A stretch of DNA of 16,811 nucleotides from Bacteroidota bacterium (GTDB taxonomy: Bacteria; Bacteroidota; Bacteroidia; Flavobacteriales; Flavobacteriaceae), in contig CANKLD010000022.1 of the NCBI GenBank assembly GCA_947483095.1, forward strand, positions 1 through 16,811, read 5' to 3'. Positions 6,056-13,340 of the stretch are shown in pieces. Below the pieces are notes generated by a model. The model worked only from the letters and a program-made list of their open reading frames with translations. It did no database searches and was not told the origin of the DNA. The position numbers and the translations under genes are program-made. Every line of letters starts with the position of its first letter. The stretch's first letter is position 1.

Positions 6056-7327
6056 ATGGATTTAACCGAAAGAGACCGTCAATATCTTTGGCATCCTTAT
6101 ACGCAACACAAAACTTCAAAACCGCCAATTGCAATTGTAAAAGGCGAAGGAGCTTTGCTTTGGGATGATTCCAATAAAGAATATATTGATGCCATTGCAT
6201 CTTGGTGGGTTAATCCGTTTGGGCATTCCAACACGTTTATTGCCGACGCAATCTACAAGCAATTAACCACCTTGGAACATGTTTTATTTGGAGGATTTAC
6301 TCATGAACCAGCAGTTGTTTTATCTGAAAAGCTAATGAAAATCTTGCCGAAAAATCAAAATAAAATTTTCTTTTCCGATAATGGATCAACCGCAGTTGAA
6401 GTGGCAATAAAAGTCGCTTTTCAATATTTTTTCAATAAAGGAGAAAAGAAAACGACCTTAATTGCTTTCGAAAATGCCTTTCACGGTGATACTTTTGCCG
6501 CAATGGCCGCAAGTGGAATTTCGTTTTACACCCAAGCTTTTGAAGGGATGTTTATTGATGTGGTTCGGATTCCTGTTCCCGTAAAAGGTGAGGAAGAAAG
6601 CAGTTTTCAAGCATTGGCCCAAGCCATAAAAAACAATAATTGTGCCGCATTTATTTTTGAACCTTTGGTTTTAGGCGCAGCTGGAATGGTGATGTATGAA
6701 CCGGAAGAACTTGATATATTAATCGGAATTTGCAACGAAAATGGCATTTTAACCATTGCCGACGAAGTTATGACTGGCTTTGGTAAAACTGGAAAAACGT
6801 TTGCTTGCGATTATTTAGTTGCCCAACCCGATATGATGTGTTTGTCGAAAGCGTTAACGGGCGGAACGATTCCAATGGCAATTACTACATTCACCCAAGA
6901 ATTATTCGAAGCTTTTTATAGTGATGATATCAATAAAGCTTTGTTTCACGGACATACGTTTACTGCAAATCCAACCGGTTGCGCAGCGGCATTGGCAAGT
7001 TTGGAATTGTTACAAACTAATGAAATGCAAACCAATATTATTAGGGTAAACCAAAGTCATTTGGCCTTTGAAAAACACATTAAAAATCATCCTAAAGTTG
7101 CTACAACGAGAGTTTTAGGAGTTATTTTTGCATTAGAAATAAAAACCGAATCACATGCGAGTTATTACGGAACTTTGCGAAACAAACTCTATGATTTTTT
7201 CATCGAGAATGGGATAATTTTGAGGCCAGTTGGAAACGTTATCTATATTTTACCGCCTTATATTATTGAGAACGACCAGCTTCAAAAAATTTATACCGTG
7301 GTTGAAAAAGCACTTGAAATAATTTAA
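6056..7327 (+). CDS. bioA: Adenosylmethionine-8-amino-7-oxononanoate aminotransferase (DAPA synthase)
   Basis: BioA is a class III PLP aminotransferase that converts KAPA to DAPA, normally with S-adenosylmethionine as amino donor. The 423 residues match the family length. Diagnostic features are the N-terminal LWHPYTQH, IASWWVNPFGH, the GSTAVEVAIK phosphate-binding turn, FENAFHGDTF, IADEVMTGFGKTG with Asp236, and the Schiff-base Lys265 in CLSKALTGG. FHGHTFTANPTGCAAALAS supplies the second-subunit part of the active site. The gene follows bioD by 16 nt. No lesions are visible. The 150 nt after it contain dispersed repeats and no gene. Confidence 0.96.
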   Translation: MDLTERDRQYLWHPYTQHKTSKPPIAIVKGEGALLWDDSNKEYIDAIASWWVNPFGHSNTFIADAIYKQLTTLEHVLFGGFTHEPAVVLSEKLMKILPKNQNKIFFSDNGSTAVEVAIKVAFQYFFNKGEKKTTLIAFENAFHGDTFAAMAASGISFYTQAFEGMFIDVVRIPVPVKGEEESSFQALAQAIKNNNCAAFIFEPLVLGAAGMVMYEPEELDILIGICNENGILTIADEVMTGFGKTGKTFACDYLVAQPDMMCLSKALTGGTIPMAITTFTQELFEAFYSDDINKALFHGHTFTANPTGCAAALASLELLQTNEMQTNIIRVNQSHLAFEKHIKNHPKVATTRVLGVIFALEIKTESHASYYGTLRNKLYDFFIENGIILRPVGNVIYILPPYIIENDQLQKIYTVVEKALEII

Positions 7328-7342
7328 TATAAAGATCCCTTT

Positions 7343-7449
7343 CTTTGCAAACTTTGCTGTTAAAGAAGATGAAGAGATAATAGACTAAAAGATAATAGAT
7401 GTTTTTATTTTCGATCTTTGCGAAAAACTTTGCGACCTTTGCGGTTAAG
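7343..7449 (+). repeat. Dispersed CTTTGCG-type repeats between bioA and the ketoacyl synthase
   Basis: Two blocks are visible: 7343-7365 (CTTTGCAAACTTTGCTGTTAAAG) read as ~10-nt units built on CTTTG, and 7416-7449 with three CTTTGCG units ending GCGGTTAAG. The 14-mer AGAGATAATAGACT lies between them at 7373-7386 and recurs at 8801-8814. An open frame through this block on the minus strand is a by-product of the repeat. Confidence 0.7.
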
Positions 7450-7477
7450 TTTTCATAATTTATAATTAAAAAATCCT

Positions 7478-8632
7478 TTGCCAACAACAATTTCTATTAC
7501 CGCCATCGCTTCCATTTCTGCATTAGGAAACAATCAAGACGCGATTTGGAATAACTACCAATCCAATGATCATTGTTTTGAAACAATTTCTTTTGACACT
7601 CAAAATGCATTTGTGGCACCATTAGATGTAGCTTCAAAACAGGAAATTGAAGCACTAAAAAATTCAGATCAAAAATACAACGCGTTAGACAATTCTGTTT
7701 TATTTGCAATAGCTGCCTCCCGAAAAGCAACAATTGATGCAGGATGGAAAACTGGAGATACTTTCGGAATTAACATTGGTTCTTCTCGTGGTGCAACTGA
7801 ATTATTTGAAAAACACCACTTGGATTTCATCCAATCTGGGAAAGTAGAAACTTTGGCGTCGCCAACTACTACGCTTGGAAATATCTCTTCTTGGGTTTCT
7901 CATGATTTACAAAGTCAGGGGCCTGAAATTTCGCATTCTATAACCTGTTCAACGGCTTTACACGCCCTATTAAACGGCATTGCTTGGCTAAAATCAGGTA
8001 TGGCTGATAAATTTTTGGTTGGTGGAAGCGAAGCTCCTTTAACCGATTTTACGATTGCTCAAATGCGAGCGCTAAAAATATATTCTAAAAACAATGACGC
8101 GTTTCCTTCTCGTGCAATGGACTTAAATAAAAAACAAAATTCCCTAGTGTTGGGTGAAGGTGCTGCCGTTTGTTGTCTTGAAATCGGAAGAAGTGAAAAT
8201 ACTATAGCAGTTATTGAAGGAATTGGATATGCAACTGAAATTTTAGAACACAATGTTTCTGTTTCTGCTGAAGCGACTTGCTTTCAAAAATCGATGAAAA
8301 TGGCTTTAGAAAATACGAATTTATCAGAAGTTGACGTCATTGTAATGCATGCTCCGGGAACAATTAAAGGGGACTTATCAGAATACAAAGCGATTCAAAA
8401 AATATTTGGAGACCAACTTCCTTTATTAACCACCAATAAATGGAAAATCGGTCACACCTTTGGAGCATCTGGAATGTTGAGTGTTGAAATGGCCGTTTTG
8501 ATGTTACAAAATCAAATGTTTATCGGAGTTCCATTTGCGGAAGCAAAAACCCAAAAGAAATCCTTGAAAAAAATACTGGTAAATGCCGTTGGTTTTGGTG
8601 GAAATGCAGTGAGTGTTTTGTTGAGTTTATAG
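7478..8632 (+). CDS. Beta-ketoacyl-ACP synthase-like protein of the biotin cluster
   Basis: This 384-residue thiolase-fold protein looks like a FabF-type condensing enzyme. The Cys-His-His triad is complete: Cys157 in SITCSTALHALL, His291 in VMHAPGTIKGD, and His326 in WKIGHTFGASGM. The glycine-rich C-terminal NAVGFGGNAVSVLL is also typical. The sequence is divergent and somewhat short for FabF (about 410), so it is probably not the housekeeping enzyme. It is the last gene of the bioF-D-A arm. A role in building or trimming the pimeloyl chain, or as a modified condensing enzyme, is inference. The start is TTG at 7478 because the residues after it (ISITAIASISALG) are the family N-terminus and no ATG precedes it. 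Confidence 0.85.
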   Translation: MPTTISITAIASISALGNNQDAIWNNYQSNDHCFETISFDTQNAFVAPLDVASKQEIEALKNSDQKYNALDNSVLFAIAASRKATIDAGWKTGDTFGINIGSSRGATELFEKHHLDFIQSGKVETLASPTTTLGNISSWVSHDLQSQGPEISHSITCSTALHALLNGIAWLKSGMADKFLVGGSEAPLTDFTIAQMRALKIYSKNNDAFPSRAMDLNKKQNSLVLGEGAAVCCLEIGRSENTIAVIEGIGYATEILEHNVSVSAEATCFQKSMKMALENTNLSEVDVIVMHAPGTIKGDLSEYKAIQKIFGDQLPLLTTNKWKIGHTFGASGMLSVEMAVLMLQNQMFIGVPFAEAKTQKKSLKKILVNAVGFGGNAVSVLLSL

Positions 8633-8885
8633 TGTGTTTGTGGATTTTTTACCATATAAGGCATATAAGTTCATATAAAAATGTCGAAAGTTATAAAAAC
8701 GAAAGTTATAAAGTAGAACCATTTCTAACGATTGATGATTTATTTTCCTTGTGAACTTTGCGTAAATCTTTGCGCACTTTGTGGTTAATAAAAAGACAAA
8801 AGAGATAATAGACTTGAAATTAGTCGAAAGTCTTAAAGTTGAGTCGTTTTCAATAATTCAAAACTTATAACTTATAACTCATAAT
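8633..8885. other. Gene-free repeat-rich spacer between convergent genes
   Basis: This 253-nt stretch separates the 3' ends of the ketoacyl synthase and recX. It holds three CATATAA-type units at 8653-8680, a two-copy tandem of CGAAAGTTATAAA-type units at 8685-8713, CTTTGCG-type units at about 8751-8789, the 14-mer AGAGATAATAGACT at 8801-8814, and TTATAACT units from about 8862 into the recX stop. I see no gene and no convincing GC-rich terminator hairpin. Confidence 0.7.
8747..8814 (+). repeat. Second copy of the CTTTGCG / AGAGATAATAGACT repeat
   Basis: Blocks of CTTTGCG followed by TGGTTAATA and, 11 nt later, AGAGATAATAGACT repeat the order seen at 7343-7386, in the same orientation. The two copies bracket the ketoacyl synthase gene. 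Confidence 0.65.
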
Positions 8886-8894
8886 TTATAACTT
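8862..8894. repeat. TTATAACT tandem units at the recX 3' end
   Basis: Four degenerate units built on ACTTATA/ACTCATA run from the spacer into the last codons of recX; the recX stop (8886-8888) falls inside. Confidence 0.6.
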
Positions 8895-9377
8895 CCCTTC
8901 CAAGTCCTTTACTTTTTCATAAACTATATTACTTTCAAATCCCTTTCGGAGTAAGAAATCACAGAATTTTTTACGCTTTTTAAAACTATTACTCTCTTTC
9001 ATCGTCTGCCAATGGCGATCGGCAATTGCATGAAAATTAGTATAATATTCTTCTTCTGATATTTCATTAAGTGCCGTTTTAATATTATAAGAAGAGATAT
9101 TTCGGAACTTCAATTCGTTTACAATTCTAATAGTTCCCCAATATTTAATTCGGTGTTTTCCTCTTGCAAAACTGCAGGCAAAACGCTCTTCGTTTAGAAA
9201 ATTTTGATCCATAAGGTGCACTATTATCAAATCGATAACTTGGGGAATCATGTTCATTCCTCGAAGTTTTTCGACCACTTCTTTGTGACAACGCTCTTGA
9301 TAGGCACAGTAATTCTCTAGCTTGGATTGGGCTTCCTGAATGGAATAGGTTTTATGAGAATTATTTTCCAAAATCAA
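8886..9377 (-). CDS. recX: RecX family regulator of RecA
   Basis: RecX proteins bind RecA filaments and restrain recombination. The 163 residues have the three-helix-repeat pattern of the family: ENYCAYQERCHKEVVEKL, then LNEERFACSFARGKHRIKYWG, then a C-terminal FLLRKGFESNIVYEKV. The ARGK...W block is the most diagnostic. The frame opens at TTG 9377; the first ATG would remove the first conserved helix, so TTG is preferred. It follows bioB by 31 nt on the same strand and is probably read from the bioB promoter, which is an unusual partner for a recombination regulator. The last codons lie in a tandem repeat. Confidence 0.85.
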   Translation of the reverse strand: MILENNSHKTYSIQEAQSKLENYCAYQERCHKEVVEKLRGMNMIPQVIDLIIVHLMDQNFLNEERFACSFARGKHRIKYWGTIRIVNELKFRNISSYNIKTALNEISEEEYYTNFHAIADRHWQTMKESNSFKKRKKFCDFLLRKGFESNIVYEKVKDLEGKL

Positions 9378-9408
9378 TTAATTTTCTATTGAGAATAGAA
9401 ACAAAAAA

Positions 9409-10497
9409 CTAGGCATTTGTTTTCCCTGAGGCCTCTAAATTCTTTTCGATTTTATGTCCTGGTCTTGACCATTTTGGCTTTTCACCTAATGATTCATATT
9501 GAGAATCTTCCGCTTCAACGGTGGTAGGTTGAGAAACTTTAACAAATGGTTTCTGAGGAATTAATCCTAATGTTTCAAACATTTTCATGTCTTCATTTAC
9601 ATCTGGATTTGGAGTCGTTAATAATTTATCGCCAGCAAAAATAGAATTGGCGCCAGCAAAGAAACACATCGCTTGACCCTCACGGCTCATGTTCATTCTG
9701 CCAGCGGAAAGACGCACTTGAGTTTCAGGCATTACAATTCTTGTGGTAGCTACCATTCGGATCATTTCCCAAATTTCAACCGGTTTTTCTTCTTCCATTG
9801 GCGTTCCTTCAACGGCAACTAAAGCATTTATAGGCACCGATTCTGGTTGCGGATTTAAAGTAGAAAGGGCAACTAACATTCCTGCACGATCTTCAATAGA
9901 TTCTCCCATTCCAATGATTCCGCCACTACAAACAGTAACATTGGTTTTACGAACATTTTCTATAGTTTGCAAACGGTCTTCAAAACCGCGTGTAGAAATA
10001 ACTTCTTTATAGTATTCTTCTGAGGTATCTAGGTTGTGATTGTAAGCATATAAACCTGCTTCTGCTAAACGATGGGCTTGATTTTCAGTGATCATTCCCA
10101 ACGTGCAACATACTTCCATATCCAATTTATTGATGGTACGAACCATTTCTAAAACTTGGTCAAATTCAGGTCCGTCTTTCACATTTCTCCATGCTGCTCC
10201 CATACAAACTCGGGAAGAGCCACTTGATTTTGCTCTTAAAGCTTGGGCTTTTACTTGGCTCACCGACATTAAATCGTTGCCTTCAATTTCGGTATGATAA
10301 CGAGCTGCTTGAGGGCAATAACCACAATCTTCTGGACACCCACCTGTTTTTATGGATAACAAGGTAGAAACTTGAACTACGTTTGGATCGTGTGCTTTTC
10401 TATGAATTGAAGCTGCTTCAAAAAGCAAATCCATCATAGGTTTGTTGTATATCGCGATAATTTCGTCTTTTGTCCAATTGTGTTTAGCAATGCTCAT
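9409..10497 (-). CDS. bioB: Biotin synthase
   Basis: BioB is the radical-SAM enzyme that inserts sulphur into dethiobiotin. With the start at 10497 the protein has 362 residues. The radical-SAM cluster motif is Cys54, Cys58, Cys61 in GGCPEDCGYCPQ. Further landmarks are SSRVCMGAAWR and MEVCCTLGM (cysteines of the second cluster), YNHNLDTS, TVCSGGIIGMGES, and VRLSAGRMNM with the arginine that holds the [2Fe-2S] cluster. A Lys/Glu-rich tail after PFVKVSQPT extends the protein beyond the E. coli length of 346. A longer frame to 10521 would start with a TTG inside the -7 promoter box, so it is rejected. The gene faces the other biotin genes, so the locus is split into two transcription units. Confidence 0.96.
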   Translation of the reverse strand: MSIAKHNWTKDEIIAIYNKPMMDLLFEAASIHRKAHDPNVVQVSTLLSIKTGGCPEDCGYCPQAARYHTEIEGNDLMSVSQVKAQALRAKSSGSSRVCMGAAWRNVKDGPEFDQVLEMVRTINKLDMEVCCTLGMITENQAHRLAEAGLYAYNHNLDTSEEYYKEVISTRGFEDRLQTIENVRKTNVTVCSGGIIGMGESIEDRAGMLVALSTLNPQPESVPINALVAVEGTPMEEEKPVEIWEMIRMVATTRIVMPETQVRLSAGRMNMSREGQAMCFFAGANSIFAGDKLLTTPNPDVNEDMKMFETLGLIPQKPFVKVSQPTTVEAEDSQYESLGEKPKWSRPGHKIEKNLEASGKTNA

Positions 10498-10512
10498 AAT
10501 ACCTTTTTTATG

Positions 10513-10541
10513 TTGCACCAAAAGTAGTCAAATTGTTGCAA
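10513..10541. promoter_or_regulatory. Possible operator dyad over the bioB promoter
   Basis: The minus strand reads TTGCAAC (10535-10541), 15 nt, then GGTGCAA (10513-10519), an imperfect dyad. The spacing resembles the known BirA operator layout (TTGTAAACC, 14-15 nt, GGTTTACAA), though the half-sites differ. It overlaps the -7 box, where a repressor could act. Confidence 0.25.
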
Positions 10542-10549
10542 AGAAGCAA
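10519..10549 (-). promoter_or_regulatory. Promoter of bioB-recX
   Basis: On the minus strand a TTG (10547-10549) is followed after exactly 20 nt by TACTTTTG (10519-10526). This fits the Bacteroidota consensus TTG-N17-23-TAnnTTTG. Transcription would start about 15-20 nt before the ATG at 10497. Confidence 0.6.
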
Positions 10550-10580
10550 TTTTGTATAATTTATATCGAGGTTAAAATCG

Positions 10581-13304
10581 TTATAAATTATATTTCAAAC
10601 TAAAAATGATATACCTCGGTTGAATCGTGTATTGTGAAGTTCTTGTAGAAAATTGCGTGAAATTATCGTCGTTTAACGTATTTGTATTTAACAGATTGGT
10701 AGCGGCAATTTTATATTCTAATTTACTGGCTTTCGTTTTTTGATAAATCAAACTTGCGCTTAAAAAATCGTATTCATTATTAACCGTTTTGTTGTTATTG
10801 GTATAATGATAATACTCATATTCTGAAACAAAAGAGAAACTCTGTAAAAAGAAATAATCCAATTTAGCAGAAGGGGTATCTGTGTAAAACTTAGTTCCTA
10901 CATAGTCGTTTATAGTTCGAGAATATCCTAATTCCAAGTTGGGTAAATCTTTATAATTGGTAGCTACTTTTAGGGTGTAATTTTGAGTTAATGATTCTGT
11001 TTTTACAAAAAGCCCGTTTTGAATATTATTAAATATAGAACGGTTCGCCGATAAATTAAAAGAGGCTTTATAATTTTTAGCAAATGACCTACCGTAGTTG
11101 GCATTTCCAGAAAGAGTTTCATCGGCAAAATTTGAATTTATAGAAGAAGAAACTTGATTAATCCCTGTAAAAAAAGCACTTGATTTAATCGCATTCAATC
11201 GTTTTGTGTAATTTATATTGGCAGAAACGTTCTCAAAATTGAACATGTTGTATTTAAAATAACGTAAAGAATGCCTTTCAGACATTGCGTTTTCTAAATA
11301 TCTATTCCCTCGAAATAAAGAGTTATAGTTCGTGAATGTATAGCCGGAAGTAAACCTATTAATATCTGTAAAATCAGTATTTATTGAGTAATTATAAGTT
11401 AAAGTTTCGGCTTTTTTAATTTGATACAAAGCATATACGTCGGGTAAAACTCGGTAAAAATTATCGTTCACTTTGGTTCCTAATTGCTCATTATACATTT
11501 TGTAGTAATGTGCAGAAAACCCTGGATTAAAAGTAAATTTACCAGTAATAAATTTATAATGTAGTCCTAAAAAGGCATCATTAAAAAAGTACGAAACATC
11601 GTTATTTTTATCCGCAGTATTCAAGTCGTTTGTGGTTCCATTATCCAAAATTTGGAAAATGTGCGAATTGAAATTTTGCAAGGAGTAGGTGTTTCCAAAT
11701 GTAAAATTAATATTGCTTTTTGGAGTAACCATATAATAATAATCCACCTTTGCGTCCAATTTATTGGTTTTAATAAATCGGGTTTGATTGATGTTATATC
11801 TATTTGCAGCTTGCAATCCTAAAATTGGAAATGGATTCTGTCCTAAATTGGCATTATAAAATGGGTCTTCATCTTGATATAAATGTTGGATCTCTACATC
11901 GTAAACACTTTTATCGCTTTTAGTATAATACAAACTCAAATTCTGAGTTAAAGTAACCGGATCTTGCTGCTTGAAAGAAGCAATATCTTGGTCGGGAATA
12001 GCGGGTGGCGTTCCGTTTGTTGCTGTTGCAAATGATCGAGTAAATAAACTATTGTTCTCGTCTTGTTTTGAATTTTTTAGTAGCGCATCATAATCAAATT
12101 GAAGGTTGGAATTCGGTTTATAGCTAGAGCTTAATTTAAAAAGCCCCAAGCTACTTATTTGGTTCGCTGCTTCATTCGTTTTTTGTGTAGTATTTACCGT
12201 TCCCAAAGTACTTATTTGATCGGTTCTATTGTTTTGAGAAGCGGTTTCTAGATCGGTAAGTGTTGAAGAAACAATTGCAAATCCACTTAAACTCCAAGCT
12301 TTGGTAACATTATAAGAAAAATTAGTTGCGCCAAATTTGGTTTCAATTTCCTTAGCCCTGTTATTTCTTAGCAAAGAAATCCCTAAATCATTGGATGATA
12401 AATTGAAGTTGGTCCCTCCTTTTTTCATCATGTTTCTAAATCCACCTGTGAATTTGAAATAATCTTGAACGGTGAAAGGAAGTTCTCCTATATTATTATA
12501 ATTGGCAATAAAGTTCACACTGTATTTTGGACTGTAATAAAAAAGCTTTGGATTGGCAATATATCGAGTGTTTTGATTTTCCTTTCCTCCGCCAGCATTA
12601 ATATCTCCGAACCAGAAATTCTTTTTCCCTTTCTTGAGTTTGATGTTCATCGCAATGTTTTCATCGCCATTTTCCAAACCTTTTAAAGCAGAAACATCGT
12701 TGAAATTTCTTAAAACTTGGATTTTGTCAATGGCATCGGCTGGAATATTTTTTACACCTAATTTAGTATCTCCGTCGAAAAAGTCTTTTCCTTCCACCAT
12801 TAATTTGGTCACTTTTTTTCCTTCCACTTCTATTTCACCATCAGCATTTACTTCTACTCCTGGTAATTTTTTTAATACGTCTTCTAATTTTCTTTCGGTT
12901 CCTGATTTAAAGGAGTCGGCATTGTAAACTATAGTATCTCCTTTAATAGAAACTGGCATTTCACGAACAATTTCAACTCCTTCAAGCTCAATTCCTCCCG
13001 ATTCCAAAGTAATATTTTGATTCATGTTTAAAGTGAAAGTAGAAATAAAAAGCTCTTTGGTTTGCATTCCTAAATAACTTACTTTTATGGAATAACTGGA
13101 ATTCGGTTTCAAATTCAATAAATATTTCCCTTTGTCATTTGTAATTGCATAGGAATCCATGGCTTTAGTAACGGTGTTAACCGCCATTACATTCGCCATT
13201 TCCAAAGGTGATTTTCCAACATCTTGAATAAAGCCCTCAAATTTTACAGATTGTGAAAATGAAACTGAAGAAATTAATAATAATAGTAGGAGGGATTTTT
13301 TCAT
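10581..13304 (-). CDS. Outer-membrane beta-barrel protein, TonB-dependent-receptor-like
   Basis: The 907-residue protein begins with a signal peptide (MKKSLLLLLLISSVSFSQ). Residues of about 20-105 form a carboxypeptidase-regulatory-like beta domain (EGFIQDVGKSPLEMANVMAV, ITNDKGKYLLNL). A plug-like region follows, with IKGDTIVYNADSFKSG, LEDVLKKLPGVEV and DAIDKIQVLRNFNDVSALKG. The rest is a long barrel rich in alternating aromatic residues, ending IFSLKYNL. This matches the Bacteroidota 'outer membrane protein beta-barrel family', relatives of TonB-dependent transporters. The substrate cannot be told from sequence. It lies 36 nt after the GLPGLI gene and is surely co-transcribed. An AAAGG stands just before the ATG. 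Confidence 0.9.
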   Translation of the reverse strand: MKKSLLLLLLISSVSFSQSVKFEGFIQDVGKSPLEMANVMAVNTVTKAMDSYAITNDKGKYLLNLKPNSSYSIKVSYLGMQTKELFISTFTLNMNQNITLESGGIELEGVEIVREMPVSIKGDTIVYNADSFKSGTERKLEDVLKKLPGVEVNADGEIEVEGKKVTKLMVEGKDFFDGDTKLGVKNIPADAIDKIQVLRNFNDVSALKGLENGDENIAMNIKLKKGKKNFWFGDINAGGGKENQNTRYIANPKLFYYSPKYSVNFIANYNNIGELPFTVQDYFKFTGGFRNMMKKGGTNFNLSSNDLGISLLRNNRAKEIETKFGATNFSYNVTKAWSLSGFAIVSSTLTDLETASQNNRTDQISTLGTVNTTQKTNEAANQISSLGLFKLSSSYKPNSNLQFDYDALLKNSKQDENNSLFTRSFATATNGTPPAIPDQDIASFKQQDPVTLTQNLSLYYTKSDKSVYDVEIQHLYQDEDPFYNANLGQNPFPILGLQAANRYNINQTRFIKTNKLDAKVDYYYMVTPKSNINFTFGNTYSLQNFNSHIFQILDNGTTNDLNTADKNNDVSYFFNDAFLGLHYKFITGKFTFNPGFSAHYYKMYNEQLGTKVNDNFYRVLPDVYALYQIKKAETLTYNYSINTDFTDINRFTSGYTFTNYNSLFRGNRYLENAMSERHSLRYFKYNMFNFENVSANINYTKRLNAIKSSAFFTGINQVSSSINSNFADETLSGNANYGRSFAKNYKASFNLSANRSIFNNIQNGLFVKTESLTQNYTLKVATNYKDLPNLELGYSRTINDYVGTKFYTDTPSAKLDYFFLQSFSFVSEYEYYHYTNNNKTVNNEYDFLSASLIYQKTKASKLEYKIAATNLLNTNTLNDDNFTQFSTRTSQYTIQPRYIIFSLKYNL

Positions 13305-13340
13305 TACCTTTTAATTGATTTGTGAATTTTAATTTGTGAA

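Noticed and set aside
7263..7490. Minus-strand open frame of 75 codons after bioA
   Set aside because: It is the reverse reading of the CTTTGCG-type repeat plus the bioA 3' end; composition is low-complexity and there is no family match.
9383..9401. Short hairpin between bioB and recX (stem TTTCTATT, loop of 3)
   Set aside because: The stem is AT-only and is not followed by a clear T-run on either strand, so it is not supported as a terminator.
10498..10521. Eight-codon upstream extension of bioB
   Set aside because: It would start at a TTG lying inside the -7 box, ahead of the expected transcript start.
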